Below, one piece after another: positions 26,814 to 35,346 of a stretch of 64,000 nucleotides of DNA. The notes under the pieces were generated by a model. The model did no database searches. It worked only from the letters and a program-made list of their open reading frames with translations, and had not been told where the DNA came from. The translations under genes were made by a program, and so were the position numbers. The stretch's first letter is position 1. Every line of letters begins with the position of its first letter. Origin of the DNA: Stigmatella erecta (GTDB lineage: Bacteria; Myxococcota; Myxococcia; Myxococcales; Myxococcaceae); NCBI RefSeq assembly GCF_900111745.1, contig NZ_FOIJ01000003.1:372001-436000 (forward strand), in the 5' to 3' direction.

Positions 26814-27356
26814 TCAAGGAACGATGGGGATGGAGGCGACACCCTCGAACTCCACGGTGGTGCCCTTCACCACCCCCACCGACTGGCACCAGCCGCCAGG
26901 GACCTCCAGCACGAACTGGCTGGGCAGCCCCACCGAGCGCGGCGAGAGCGTGCGCGGCACGGCCCGTTCGCTGATGCCCACCAGCTGCATCTTCGAGTTG
27001 ATGAAGAGGATGTCCAGGGGGATGAGCGTGTTGCGCATCCAGAAGCTCTGCGTCTCTTCGTCGGGGAAGAGAAAGAGCATGCCCTTGCCGGCGGCCAGCT
27101 CCTTGCGCCACATCAGCCCGCGCGTGCGGGACTCCGGCGTGGCGGCCACTTCCACCTCCACCCGGTGAATGCCCCCGAAGGCATCCTTGAGGCGGACCCA
27201 GGCACGCGGCAGCGGGGGCAGCACATAATCCTCGGCGGACACATCGGTGACAGGAGGGCGGCTCGCGGGAGGCTTGCCCTGGGCCTCGGGCGCCTGGCAG
27301 GCCAGGAGCAGCAGCAAGGCCCCCAGGGCCCCCGTCATGACGGAGGAGGGCCTCAT
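26814..27356 (-). CDS. DUF192 family lipoprotein
   Basis: 180 residues. Signal peptide with lipobox ALLLLLACQA, a short Pro-rich linker, then a DUF192 domain: VEVAATPESRTRGLMWRKEL, GMLFLFPDEETQSFWMRNTL (the conserved FWM+NT signature), IPLDILFINSK and LEVPGGWC. The function of DUF192 is not established. Exported to the outer or inner membrane. Its ATG overlaps the stop of the PilZ gene (ATGA), so the two are co-translated. It is followed after 33 bp by the oxidoreductase gene on the same strand. Confidence 0.88.
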   Translation of the reverse strand: MRPSSVMTGALGALLLLLACQAPEAQGKPPASRPPVTDVSAEDYVLPPLPRAWVRLKDAFGGIHRVEVEVAATPESRTRGLMWRKELAAGKGMLFLFPDEETQSFWMRNTLIPLDILFINSKMQLVGISERAVPRTLSPRSVGLPSQFVLEVPGGWCQSVGVVKGTTVEFEGVASIPIVP

Positions 27357-27745
27357 GAATGCAGGGGCTTCTTGAGGAGCTTCTCGGTCAGGTCCGTGCC
27401 CAGGCTGTCGGCCATGAGCTTCTCGACGACGGCCTCGAACTCCGTGCGCTGGGCGTCATTGCTGTAGATGAAGCGGATGCCCATGCCGGGCTCGTCCCCA
27501 TCCCCCTTGGACCAGACCACCTCGCCCAGCAGCTCGAAGGGCGCCTCGCGCTGAGGCACCGTCAGCTTGAAGAGGAAGCGCGTGCCGATGGGCAGCGGCT
27601 TCTTCGTCTTGATGAAGGTGCCACCCTTGGAGATGTTCTTCGTGTAGTCGGCGAAGAAGGAGTTGAGCTTCTTGTAATCGACTTTCAGTTCGATGGGCGC
27701 CCGCGTGTGCTGGCGGTGCTCGGGACCGGTCTTCTGTTCGGGCAT
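27353..27745 (-). CDS. PilZ-domain protein (probable c-di-GMP receptor)
   Basis: 130 residues. Small stand-alone PilZ protein. The c-di-GMP signature is present: the Arg-containing N-terminal stretch (RQHTRAPIELKVDY, an RxxxR-type motif) and the DxSxxG-type motif as NISKGGTFIKT. These are followed by PIGTRFLFKLTVP, GEVVWSKGDGDEPGMGIRFI and a helical C-terminus. Myxobacteria have many such paralogues linked to motility and polysaccharide control; this one's partner is unknown. The ATG at 27745 is only 25 bases from the start of the divergent metalloprotease gene, so each promoter must lie within or next to the other gene's 5' end. Confidence 0.87.
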   Translation of the reverse strand: MPEQKTGPEHRQHTRAPIELKVDYKKLNSFFADYTKNISKGGTFIKTKKPLPIGTRFLFKLTVPQREAPFELLGEVVWSKGDGDEPGMGIRFIYSNDAQRTEFEAVVEKLMADSLGTDLTEKLLKKPLHS

Positions 27746-27770
27746 GCTGGCAGGGAGTATAGGGGAGCCC

Positions 27771-30137
27771 ATGCAGCAAGTCCCATCATCCCGAGTTCTC
27801 GCCCTGCTGCGCCGCCGCGCGGTGCTCTGTGGGGTGGGTGCCCTGGCCCTCGGAGGCTCCGCGCTGGTCTTCCTCCCGCTGTTCGGGGTGCCCGGTTTCG
27901 AGCTGGGGCTCGCCCTGGCCATCGCCGTGGGCACCCTGGGGGGAGGCGTGGGCATCGCCGCCGCCGCCCAGGAGCGCCGCATCCTCCGGGGGGAGGAGCC
28001 CCGCTGGAAGGATCTTCCCCAGCCGGAACGCCCCGGGGTGGCCGTGGCCCACGCCCTGGGCGCCGCCCTGCTGCTGAACACCGCGGTGCTCCTGCCCCCC
28101 TTCCTCAGTGCCACCCTCTTCGCGTGGCTCACCACCCCGTGTGATCCCTTCGAACTCGTGGGCTTCTACCCCCTGCTCACCCTGCCCTCCGCCGCCCTGG
28201 CCTCCGCAGCCGGTGTGCTCTGCGGCTTCGGGGCCCGGCGGCCCGCGCGCGCGGTGCTCGCCTATGCCGCCCTGGTGCTCGCCTCGGGCCTGCTCACCGC
28301 CTGGCCCATCGTCTTCGGCCCCCAGGTGTATGCCTTCAACCACTTCCTCGGACATCTGCCCGGCCCGCTCTATGACGAGGCGCTGGAGGTGACACCCCGC
28401 CTGGCCTGGTTCCGGCTGGAGACGCTGCTGGGGGCCGCCGTGCTGGCGCTGCTGGCGGCCCTGAGCCTGGACGTCCGGGAAGGCCGCCTCGCCCGGCCGC
28501 ACGTGGGGCTGGGCATGGGCGGGCTGCTGGCGCTGCTCCTGGGAAGCATCGCCCTCATCGAGGTGCAGGCCCCGGCGCTGGGGCTGCGGATGACGGACGC
28601 CACCCTCTCCGAGCGCCTCGGCGGCGTCCGGGACACGCCCCACTTCCGCCTCCACTACCCGCGCGGCAAGCCCCGGCAGGACGTGGAGCGCCTGGCCAGG
28701 GACCTGGAGTTCCGCCACACCCAGCTCGCCCGCTTCCTGGGACAGGCCCCCCCGGAGACGATCCACGTCTACCTCTACCGCTCGGACGAGGAGAAGCAGG
28801 CGCTGGTGGGCGCCGGGCGGACCCAGTTCGCCAAGCCCTGGCGCTACGAGCTGCACATCAACGAGCGGCCCTTCCCCCACTCCAGCCTCCACCACGAGCT
28901 GGCGCACGTGATGGCGGCCCCCGCCGGCAGCGGCCCCTTCCGCGTCACCACCCGCTTCGGGGTCTGGCCCCTGATGGGCGTGATTGAGGGCTACGCGGTG
29001 GCGGCGGACGATCCCATCCAGGGAGACCTCACCCTGCACCAGTGGGCCGCGGGCATGCGCCGGCAGGGACTGGCGCCGGACATGCGCGGGCTGATGGGCC
29101 CCGAGAGCTTCTACCAGGCCGCGCCCACGCGGGCGTACACCGTCGCGGGCTCCTTCATCCGTTATCTGGCGGACACCTACGGCGCCGAGAAGGTCCGCCT
29201 CCTCTATGCCCACGCGGACTTCCCCGCCGCCTATGGCCGCTCCGTGGACGAGCTCGCCACCGAGTGGGAGCGCTTCCTGGACTCCCTGCCGCTGGACGAG
29301 GCGGCGCTGAGCCGCGCCCTGCTGCGCTTCCGCACCGGCAGCCTCTTTTCCCGCACGTGCGCGCGCGAGGTGGCGCGGCTGTCCGAGGCGGCCGCCAGCT
29401 CCATCCTGGGAGATCCCGAGGAGTCCCTGAAGCTCTACCAGCGCGCCGCGGCGCTCCAGCCCGAGGAGCCCACCTACCAGATGGGCCAGGCCTCCGCGCT
29501 GGATCAGCTCGACCAGACGGCCGAGGCGGCCCAGGTGCTGGCGCGCCTGGCCGAGAAGGCCCAGTCCCAGCCCGCGCTGGAGGCCGAGGTGGCGATGAAG
29601 CAGGCGGACATGGCCCTGCGCCTGACGCAGCTCGACGGGGCCCGGCGATACCTGGACCGGGTGCTCGCCCTGGCGCCCAGCCCCGAGCTGGAGCGCACCG
29701 CCCAGATCAAGCTCTCCGCGCTCGATGCCCCCTCCCGGTTGGAGACGCTGGAGCGCTTCTTCCGGGACCCGCGCGAGGACCTGCGCCTGGTGCGCCTGGC
29801 CTGGGCGCTGGAGACGGCGCCCAGGGACCCCATCCTCCACTACCTGCTGGGGCGGCGGCTGCACCAGGTGGGCGAGCCCGTGCTCGCGGCGGAGCACCTG
29901 CGCCAGGCGCTGGAGGCCACCCCGCCGCTGTCCGAGGCCCTGCGCCGGGAGACCCTGCGGCTCTTGGTGGAGTCCTCCTACCTCGCCGGAGACTGCGGCG
30001 CGGTGAGGCACGAGGTGGGGGCCCTGCCGGATTTTGGACCTGCCTTCAAGAAGGCGGCCACCGAGTGGGTGGACCGGTGTGCATTCGAGGATGGTGCCTT
30101 CGGCGGACCTCTGGTGCCCCGGCGGGCTTTCCGCTAG
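27771..30137 (+). CDS. Membrane gluzincin-type metallopeptidase with C-terminal TPR repeats
   Basis: 788 residues. N-terminal half has about seven hydrophobic helices (about 17-270: GVGALALGGSALVFLPLFGV, LLNTAVLLPPFLSATLFAWL, GLGMGGLLALLLGSIALIEV). A peptidase-like domain follows with the zinc motif HELAH (375-379) and a downstream Glu in GVIEGYA (Glu406), the gluzincin pattern; KVRLLYAHADFPAAYG is typical of M1/M61-like C-terminal helices. From about 540 there are TPR-like repeats (ESLKLYQRAAALQPEEPTYQ, ARRYLDRVLALAP). The substrate is unknown; the active site would face the periplasm or cytoplasm depending on topology. The ATG at 27771 follows AGGGGAG at a short spacing. No family name is certain. 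Confidence 0.72.
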   Translation: MQQVPSSRVLALLRRRAVLCGVGALALGGSALVFLPLFGVPGFELGLALAIAVGTLGGGVGIAAAAQERRILRGEEPRWKDLPQPERPGVAVAHALGAALLLNTAVLLPPFLSATLFAWLTTPCDPFELVGFYPLLTLPSAALASAAGVLCGFGARRPARAVLAYAALVLASGLLTAWPIVFGPQVYAFNHFLGHLPGPLYDEALEVTPRLAWFRLETLLGAAVLALLAALSLDVREGRLARPHVGLGMGGLLALLLGSIALIEVQAPALGLRMTDATLSERLGGVRDTPHFRLHYPRGKPRQDVERLARDLEFRHTQLARFLGQAPPETIHVYLYRSDEEKQALVGAGRTQFAKPWRYELHINERPFPHSSLHHELAHVMAAPAGSGPFRVTTRFGVWPLMGVIEGYAVAADDPIQGDLTLHQWAAGMRRQGLAPDMRGLMGPESFYQAAPTRAYTVAGSFIRYLADTYGAEKVRLLYAHADFPAAYGRSVDELATEWERFLDSLPLDEAALSRALLRFRTGSLFSRTCAREVARLSEAAASSILGDPEESLKLYQRAAALQPEEPTYQMGQASALDQLDQTAEAAQVLARLAEKAQSQPALEAEVAMKQADMALRLTQLDGARRYLDRVLALAPSPELERTAQIKLSALDAPSRLETLERFFRDPREDLRLVRLAWALETAPRDPILHYLLGRRLHQVGEPVLAAEHLRQALEATPPLSEALRRETLRLLVESSYLAGDCGAVRHEVGALPDFGPAFKKAATEWVDRCAFEDGAFGGPLVPRRAFR

Positions 30138-30166
30138 ACGCATCCGCCTACTCGACAGGAGGGGAT

Positions 30167-30691
30167 ATGCGGTTCGAAGCGCGGCAGCGGATTCAGGGGA
30201 CGGTGGACGAGGTGGAGCGCGCGTTGCTCGACGAGCGGTACTCCGATTTTCTGCTCAAGCACCACGGCGTGCTCCTGGAGGTACAGTCGCTGGAGGTCAA
30301 GGACGAGGGCAACGTCGTGCGCCGGCGGATCCGCTACCGCCCCAAGCCCGTCATCAGCTCCATCGGCCCGAAGAAGGTTCCCCCCGAGTGGTTCGCCTTC
30401 ATCGAGACGTCCACCTATGACAAGCGCACCAAGGAGCTGACGTTCGCCAACGTGCCCACCTCCAACGCCATCTCCAAGATGATGGTGAACACCGGCGTGC
30501 TGCGCCTGCGGGACGTCAACGGCGAGACCGAGCGCACCATGGAGGGAGAGATTTCCCTCAAGCTGCCGTTCCTGCTCAAGCCCCTGGCGCTCATTGGCGA
30601 GAAGGTCATCCAGTCCGAGGGGCTGAAGATTCTCGATGCCGAGCCCGCGGTGCTCAACCGCTTCATCGCCGAGCACGTGCGCAAGGCCTGA
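30167..30691 (+). CDS. DUF2505-like (START/SRPBCC-fold) protein
   Basis: 174 residues, cytosolic, no signal peptide. Begins MRFEARQRIQGTVDEVERAL and includes EVKDEGNVVRRRIRYRPK, VPPEWFAFIETSTYDK and a helical end (PLALIGEKVIQSEGLKILD). This fits proteins of about this length annotated DUF2505, which have a lipid-binding START-like fold; the ligand is unknown. A perfect AGGAGGGG lies 3-9 bases before the ATG. It is 29 bp after the metalloprotease gene and probably co-transcribed with it. Confidence 0.6.
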   Translation: MRFEARQRIQGTVDEVERALLDERYSDFLLKHHGVLLEVQSLEVKDEGNVVRRRIRYRPKPVISSIGPKKVPPEWFAFIETSTYDKRTKELTFANVPTSNAISKMMVNTGVLRLRDVNGETERTMEGEISLKLPFLLKPLALIGEKVIQSEGLKILDAEPAVLNRFIAEHVRKA

Positions 30692-30719
30692 ACGCTCTGC
30701 CGGCCGGCCGGGGAATGAG

Positions 30720-30748
30720 TTGACACCGGAGCGGTTGGACTCATAGAG
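30720..30748 (+). promoter_or_regulatory. Candidate promoter of the NTF2-like lipoprotein gene
   Basis: A perfect -35 TTGACA (30720-30725). With an 18 bp spacer the -10 is TAGAGG (30744-30749, 3 of 6). The start codon at 30760 is about 5 bases downstream of the expected transcription start and has no Shine-Dalgarno, so the mRNA is probably leaderless. Confidence 0.4.
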
Positions 30749-30759
30749 GCCACCAAACC

Positions 30760-31227
30760 ATGAACGTCCGATCGCTCCTTGTCCTGCCCCTGCTGCTCCT
30801 GGCCACGGCATGCGCCACCCGGCGCATTGCCGGCACCGATATCGAAGACACCGAGGACTCGCGCGCCATCCTCGCCGTGATGGAGCGCTACCGGTCCGGC
30901 CTGGAGGCCAAGGACGCCCGCGCCATCCTGGCCATCGTCTCCGAGAACTTCCGCGAGGACTCCGGCACGGAGACGCTGGAGGACGATCTCACCTATGCCA
31001 ATCTGGCAGACCACCTGAAGAACCTCTTCTCCCGGCTGGACAACCCCAAGGTGGACGTCAACGTGCGCCGGCTGGACATCAACAAGAACCAGGCCGTCGC
31101 CATCTACTACTGGAACGCGAGCTGGCGTCTGCCCTCGCTGACGTCCCGGGCCCAGAGCGACTCGGAGCTGGAGCAGATGGTGCTCGAGAAGCGCGACGGC
31201 CAGTGGAAGATCGTCTCCGGCATTTAG
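30760..31227 (+). CDS. Lipoprotein with an NTF2/SnoaL-like domain
   Basis: 155 residues. Signal peptide with lipobox LLLLATAC, then one small alpha+beta domain: RAILAVMERYRSGLEAKDAR, AILAIVSENFREDSG, and later strands NKNQAVAIYYWNASWRLP and LEKRDGQWKIVSGI. The helix-strand order and closing R.G.W.I...I are typical of NTF2-like (DUF4440/SnoaL) folds, which can bind ligands or simply stabilise complexes. No catalytic residues are evident. Converges on the homoserine-kinase-like gene with a 22 bp gap. Confidence 0.75.
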   Translation: MNVRSLLVLPLLLLATACATRRIAGTDIEDTEDSRAILAVMERYRSGLEAKDARAILAIVSENFREDSGTETLEDDLTYANLADHLKNLFSRLDNPKVDVNVRRLDINKNQAVAIYYWNASWRLPSLTSRAQSDSELEQMVLEKRDGQWKIVSGI

Positions 31228-31249
31228 GAGACGCGCCCGGCCGCCCCGC

Positions 31250-32221
31250 TCACAGCCCCATGAGATGGAGGAACCCCGCGGGCCCCAGGGCCACCAGCGC
31301 CCGGGCCCGCGCCAGGTAGGTGCGGAAGCTCTTGCGGGTGAGCTGCTCCGCGGGCAGCGGCGACAGGTGGAAGTCCCGGATGCGGCTGGCGGTGTAGCGC
31401 ACCGCCCCGAAGAGCGCGTGCCCGAAGAGGTGCTCGCGCTCCACCGTCGACAGGGGGCGCGCGTCCTGGTAGCCCCGGAAGAAGGCCTGGCACAGCGCGG
31501 GCACGTACTGCTCCTCGAAGCACCAGGCGTTCAGGGTAATGGCCACGTCCAGCGCGTAGGCATCCCGGCACGCCATCTCGAAGTCGAAGAAGGCGCCCAC
31601 CCGGTCCGCCAGCCACTTCACGTTGTCCATGAAGAGGTCCGCGTGGATGACGCCGCGCGGCTCCAGCCCGCCCGCGCGCTCCTGCTCGGCCCGCGCCAGG
31701 TACCCTTCCAGCTCCCCGGCCACCTGGGCCACCTCCGCGTCCGGGTTCCGCCGCAGCCCCGTGAGCCACTGCTGCACCTGCCAGGCGCTGTAGGGATTGT
31801 CCCGGTGGCCGCCGAAGGACTGGGTGAGCCGGTGCATCTTCCCCAGCTCCTGGCCCAGGCGCTCCAGGTGCTCCGCGGTGAGCTGCGGGCGCTTCAACTC
31901 CTCGCCCGCGAGCCACCGGAACACCGACACCCGCCCGCCCTGCAGCTCCAGGAAGGGGGCGCCCTGCACCGTGAGCACGGGCGCGGGGCCCGGGAACTGG
32001 GACTCGGCGAGGTGGGCCAGCAGCGCGGCCTCGAAGCGTAAGTCCTCCGCCGAGCGCACCGTGGTGTGCCTCACGAAGAAGCGCCCCGAGGACGTGAGGA
32101 ACCGGTGGTTGGTATTGATGGAGCCCTCGGGGATGGCCTCGACCGTGTGCACCGCGCCCAGCCCAAAAGCCTCGGCGATCCGCGCGAACGCCCCGGAGTC
32201 CAGCACCGTGTACACCGCCAT
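31250..32221 (-). CDS. thrB: Homoserine kinase type II-like (aminoglycoside phosphotransferase fold)
   Basis: 323 residues. Phosphorylates homoserine in threonine synthesis if the assignment is right. MAVYTVLDSGAFARIAEAFG with IPEGSINTNHRFLTSSGRFF is the usual start of the ThrB2/APH-fold homoserine kinases. The catalytic loop is GVIHADLFMDNVKWLADR (Asp as base, Asn for metal), followed by FFDFEMACRDAYALDVAITL (metal Asp). The ATG at 32221 has GGAGG 7 bases upstream; a GTG one codon earlier is less well spaced. No other threonine genes are adjacent, so a related small-molecule kinase (choline, fructosamine) cannot be excluded. Confidence 0.82.
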   Translation of the reverse strand: MAVYTVLDSGAFARIAEAFGLGAVHTVEAIPEGSINTNHRFLTSSGRFFVRHTTVRSAEDLRFEAALLAHLAESQFPGPAPVLTVQGAPFLELQGGRVSVFRWLAGEELKRPQLTAEHLERLGQELGKMHRLTQSFGGHRDNPYSAWQVQQWLTGLRRNPDAEVAQVAGELEGYLARAEQERAGGLEPRGVIHADLFMDNVKWLADRVGAFFDFEMACRDAYALDVAITLNAWCFEEQYVPALCQAFFRGYQDARPLSTVEREHLFGHALFGAVRYTASRIRDFHLSPLPAEQLTRKSFRTYLARARALVALGPAGFLHLMGL

Positions 32222-32272
32222 CACTCCACCTCCAGGAGTCGACAGCCGCTCAACCCTCCGCCCCCCCCTACG

Positions 32273-32301
32273 TTGACACCCGGAGACAGCGGCCTTAAGT
32301 A
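32273..32301 (+). promoter_or_regulatory. Weak candidate promoter of the TPR gene
   Basis: A perfect TTGACA (32273-32278), a 17 bp spacer, but a poor -10 (TAAGTA, 32296-32301). Included because of the perfect -35 in the only stretch between the two divergent genes. Confidence 0.28.
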
Positions 32302-32371
32302 GCCCCGGCTCCCCTTATCACGCATAAACGTCCGAAACCATTCAAATTTCCAGTCCGGAAGGCGGTCGCGC

Positions 32372-33976
32372 ATGGGCATGGCAAGCGGCAGTAGCGGCGG
32401 GCAACGGGACTGGAAGCGGCGCGAGAGCCTCGGCAGTGCGCTGGCCCAGGTGGCGCTGGTGGCCGTGCTGCTGGGCGGCGCCGTCACCTTCGTGGTGCAC
32501 CGGGGCCAGGTGCGGCGCGACACGGAGACGCACCTCAAGGCGGCCCAGGGGCTGGCGCAGCGAGGCAACCCCGCGGACCTCACGAAGGCGCTCCAGGAGC
32601 TGGACGCCCTGTTCGCCCTGGATGCGGACGTCTACGGCGCGCACGCCCTGGCGGCCGACCTGCACGCGGCGCTGTGGCTGGAGCACCACCAGCCCGGCTC
32701 GGAGGCCCCCGCGCGCGAGCACCTGGCCCGGGCCGAGGCCCTGGAGTCCAAGGATGCCGAGCGCTATGGCGCCCGGGTCGTCCGGGCCTGGGTGACGCTG
32801 TCCGAGGGCAAGGCCCCGGAGGCCGCCGGGCTGTTGAAGGCGCTGCGCGAGCGCGGGGCGAGCAACCCCAAGCTGTGGCTCGTCCAGGCGCGGACGGACC
32901 AGGCGCTGGGCAACCTCCAGGCCGCGCGCCAGGCGTACGCCCGCGCCACGGATGGGGCCTGGAAGGATCCCCGCTTCGCCACGGCCTACGGCGAGGCCCT
33001 GCTGCAGGAGGGGCTGTTCGCCCAGGCCGGTGAGGCGCTGGGCCGGGCCACCTCGGCCAACCCGGACCACCTCCAGGCCCGGCTGACGGCGGCGCTGGCC
33101 ACCCTGGCCCTGCACGGCAGGCCGGACGAGGTGGAGCGCACCCTGAAGGATCTCCAAGCCCGGGAGGCGGAGCTGAGCCCCGCGCTGAAGGCCCGGGCCC
33201 TCGCCACCCGCGCGGAGCTCGCGCTGACCCGGGGCAACCCGGACGCGGCGCTCCAGGAGGCGGACGCGGCGCTCGCCGTCTCCCCGAAGGAGCCCTATGC
33301 CCTCTTCGCCCGGGCCAAGGCGCTGACGGCGAAGAAGGACCCGGGGGCCCGCGCGGCCTTCGAGGCCGCGGCGGCCCAGCACAAGACGGCGCCCCTCTTC
33401 TCTTTCGAGGGGGCCAAGGCGCTCCAGCAGCTGGGCGACACCGCCGGCGCCCTGGCGCTGCTCGATGGCTACGAGGCCACGTTCCGCAACATCCAGGTGA
33501 GCGCCGGAGAGGGCAAGACGGTGAGCGCGCTGGAGCGGGACGACCGGTACTGGCTGACGCGCGGCAACGTGCTGGAGGCGTCGGGCCGACAAGACGAGGC
33601 GCTGGCCGCCTATGCGCAGGCCCTGGCCGTGAAGGGGCCGCAGCAGGCCCGCGCGCAGTACGCCCAGGGCGCGCTGCTCCTGGCGCGCAAGGACTACGAG
33701 GGGGCGAAGGCGGTGCTCACGGCCGTCACCCCGGACAACGGCACCAGCTCCGTGCCCGAGGCCTACACGGCCATGGCCGAGCTGCTCTTCGCCCAGGGCG
33801 ACTACGCCACGGGCTGCCAGCACCACTTCTTCGCCCTGAGCCGGGCCCGGGGCCGCGGCGTTCCCTCCGAGCAGCTCCAGGCCCAGGTGGCGCAGATCGG
33901 CAAGCAGCTCACGGACGCCGGCCAGGTGAAGATGGCCCAGGCCTGGAAGACCGAGGCCGAGGCCCTGCTGAAGTAG
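32372..33976 (+). CDS. Single-pass membrane TPR protein
   Basis: 534 residues. A short basic N-terminus, one membrane helix (about 24-43: ALAQVALVAVLLGGAVTFVV), then almost entirely Ala/Leu-rich helical repeats of TPR type (AAGLLKALRERGASNPKLWL, AARQAYARATDGAWKDPRF, AALQEADAALAVSPKEPYAL, EALAAYAQALAVKG). No enzymatic domain. The repeats would lie in the periplasm by the positive-inside rule (RRES and WKRR before the helix). Acts as a scaffold; the partner is unknown. GGAAGG 9 bases before the ATG at 32372. Stands alone; the DNA just downstream is a decayed gene. Confidence 0.82.
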   Translation: MGMASGSSGGQRDWKRRESLGSALAQVALVAVLLGGAVTFVVHRGQVRRDTETHLKAAQGLAQRGNPADLTKALQELDALFALDADVYGAHALAADLHAALWLEHHQPGSEAPAREHLARAEALESKDAERYGARVVRAWVTLSEGKAPEAAGLLKALRERGASNPKLWLVQARTDQALGNLQAARQAYARATDGAWKDPRFATAYGEALLQEGLFAQAGEALGRATSANPDHLQARLTAALATLALHGRPDEVERTLKDLQAREAELSPALKARALATRAELALTRGNPDAALQEADAALAVSPKEPYALFARAKALTAKKDPGARAAFEAAAAQHKTAPLFSFEGAKALQQLGDTAGALALLDGYEATFRNIQVSAGEGKTVSALERDDRYWLTRGNVLEASGRQDEALAAYAQALAVKGPQQARAQYAQGALLLARKDYEGAKAVLTAVTPDNGTSSVPEAYTAMAELLFAQGDYATGCQHHFFALSRARGRGVPSEQLQAQVAQIGKQLTDAGQVKMAQAWKTEAEALLK

Positions 33977-33983
33977 GGCCCGC

Positions 33984-34122
33984 TCAGAGGCTGGAGCGGA
34001 TGGCCTGGTACCAGCGCTCGGCCATCCTCGCGGTTCTGACCGAGCTTCTGAACGGTGCTGTCCACGGTCTGCCCCTGAAGCATGTCATTGGTGCCCAGGT
34101 GAATGAGCGCGATGTTCCCCAA
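33984..34122 (-). pseudogene. Remnant of an SGNH/GDSL-type hydrolase gene
   Basis: Two pieces of one family lie in different frames of the minus strand. The first, from 34122, reads LGNIALIHLGTNDMLQGQTV and continues DSTVQKLGQN; this is the block-III GTND motif of SGNH hydrolases. The second, ending at 33984, reads MAERWYQAIRSSL and stop, the usual C-terminal end of such enzymes. About 60-80 residues that should separate them, including the DxxH catalytic pair, are missing and the frame changes at the join. An in-frame TGA lies four codons upstream of the first piece. The gene is therefore internally deleted and 5'-truncated. Confidence 0.62.
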
Positions 34123-34365
34123 CGTCGCTCTTCACTTTTTCAAAGACATGCGAACCACATGGTGCGGGAAGAGCTAAACCCTCTCATATTCCTGACATGG
34201 AAAACACGCCTTACCACTCTCTCGCCACCAGAATACATTTCATGATCTGAAAACATTCACTCTCAATGAAATACAAAAATGACTCAGCGTCTCACTTTCT
34301 GCTTTTCTCATGACAGTCATCACGCTCATACTCGTGCTCAACCCCAACCCCCAGAGGCACCAGCT
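34123..34365. other. AT-rich intergenic patch
   Basis: No gene seen. Base composition falls well below that of the flanks (runs such as CATTTCATGATCTGAAAACA). It lies between the hydrolase remnant and a lipoprotein gene that also has lower GC than its neighbours, suggesting an insertion or recombination scar. Confidence 0.5.
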
Positions 34366-34827
34366 ATGAGCAATCCCCTCTGTTTCACGAAGGCTCCCCG
34401 CCGCTCGTTGGTGTTGTCTTCTCTGATCAGCCTGGCCCTCGCGGCAAGCGCCTGTGGCTCCGAGACCAACGAGCCCAGCCAGGATGTGAGTGCTCAAAGC
34501 CAGACATTGGACTCCGGCTGCGAGACCGAAAACCCCACCCTGACGGTGAGTGGCCCCACCACCATCACCCTCCAGTGCAACGAGCCCTGGGTGGTTCCGG
34601 CCGTCTCCGCGGTGGATGCCTGCGGCAATCCCTTGCCCGTGTACCGCTACAATTCGGGGGATGACGACCAGGATGGCATTCCAGGCTCCATCGATCCGGA
34701 TGACTACGGCCCGGGCCCCAGCACCGCCAGAAATGGCGAGTATGAGGTGCAATTCCTGGCGTGGGATGAGTATTACAACATCACGGGAGAGGTTCTCTAC
34801 GTGAACGTCGTGAATTGCCCTGAATGA
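34366..34827 (+). CDS. Small secreted lipoprotein with an Ig-like (HYR/DUF5011-type) domain
   Basis: 153 residues from the ATG at 34366. Signal peptide with lipobox SLALAASACGS. The mature domain has TLTVSGPTTITLQCNEPWVV, SAVDACGNPLPV, an acidic loop (GDDDQDGIPGSIDPDDYGPG) that could bind Ca2+, and ends GEVLYVNVVNC. The Cys pairing and the A.D.CG..L.V...G.Y.V.....D...N pattern resemble Ig-like hyalin/DUF5011 repeats of surface proteins. GC is lower than in neighbouring genes and it follows an AT-rich patch, which hints at separate ancestry. Function unknown. Confidence 0.75.
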   Translation: MSNPLCFTKAPRRSLVLSSLISLALAASACGSETNEPSQDVSAQSQTLDSGCETENPTLTVSGPTTITLQCNEPWVVPAVSAVDACGNPLPVYRYNSGDDDQDGIPGSIDPDDYGPGPSTARNGEYEVQFLAWDEYYNITGEVLYVNVVNCPE

Positions 34828-34841
34828 CAGGCGAAGCCTGT
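34827..34841. terminator. Small hairpin between convergent genes
   Basis: ACAGGC-GAA-GCCTGT (34827-34841): a perfect 6 bp stem joining the stop of the lipoprotein gene to the stop of the leftward 163-residue gene. Confidence 0.4.
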
Positions 34842-35332
34842 TAGAACAGCTCCGCGGGCTCCAAGCGGCGGTGAGTGGCGCGCACCATGCGCCATTCACC
34901 GTCCTCGTTCTCGAAGGAGCCCTCCACCCGCCACGCGCTCATCACGCTGTCCTGCCCGAGCTGCTCGAGCTCCTTCGCCTCCGAGCGGCCGAAGATGAAC
35001 TTCACCGTGAAGTCTCCCCGCGAAGGGGACACCTCGGTGACTTCGAGATCCGTGGTGAACAGCCGCAGCCACTGCCCGCGCAGCACCTGCGCCAGGAGCA
35101 CGCCCCGGACCCGCGGCTTGTCCCAGCCCTGGTCCGTCTTGAAGCGCTCGGACACGCCTTCCATCACCGCGCCAATGTCCTTCTGCTCGGCGGCGTGTGT
35201 CATCTCACCGATCTTCCGGCGGATGGCCTCCTCCACGGGCGGCTCCTCGTGCGGCCAGAAGGCCAGCACCAGCCCCGCAGCCAGCAGGGCCAGCCCTCCT
35301 CCCACCACGTGTGAGCGCGTCAGGGCCACCAT
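34841..35332 (-). CDS. Membrane-anchored small protein, NTF2-like
   Basis: 163 residues. One N-terminal hydrophobic helix (VVGGGLALLAAGLVLAFWPH), then a single domain: EEAIRRKIGEMTHAAEQKDI, GAVMEGVSERFKTD, VLLAQVLRGQWLRL, strand SRGDFTVKFIFGRSE, WRVEGSFENEDGEWRMVRAT. The helix-helix-then-sheet order and closing GEWR....  fit an NTF2-like fold facing the periplasm. It is the last gene of a minus-strand operon, 14 bp after the cyclic-nucleotide-binding-domain gene, with the FHA gene upstream. It may be a periplasmic partner of the FHA protein; that is inference. Confidence 0.7.
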   Translation of the reverse strand: MVALTRSHVVGGGLALLAAGLVLAFWPHEEPPVEEAIRRKIGEMTHAAEQKDIGAVMEGVSERFKTDQGWDKPRVRGVLLAQVLRGQWLRLFTTDLEVTEVSPSRGDFTVKFIFGRSEAKELEQLGQDSVMSAWRVEGSFENEDGEWRMVRATHRRLEPAELF

Positions 35333-35346
35333 GAGGGGCTCCCGGC

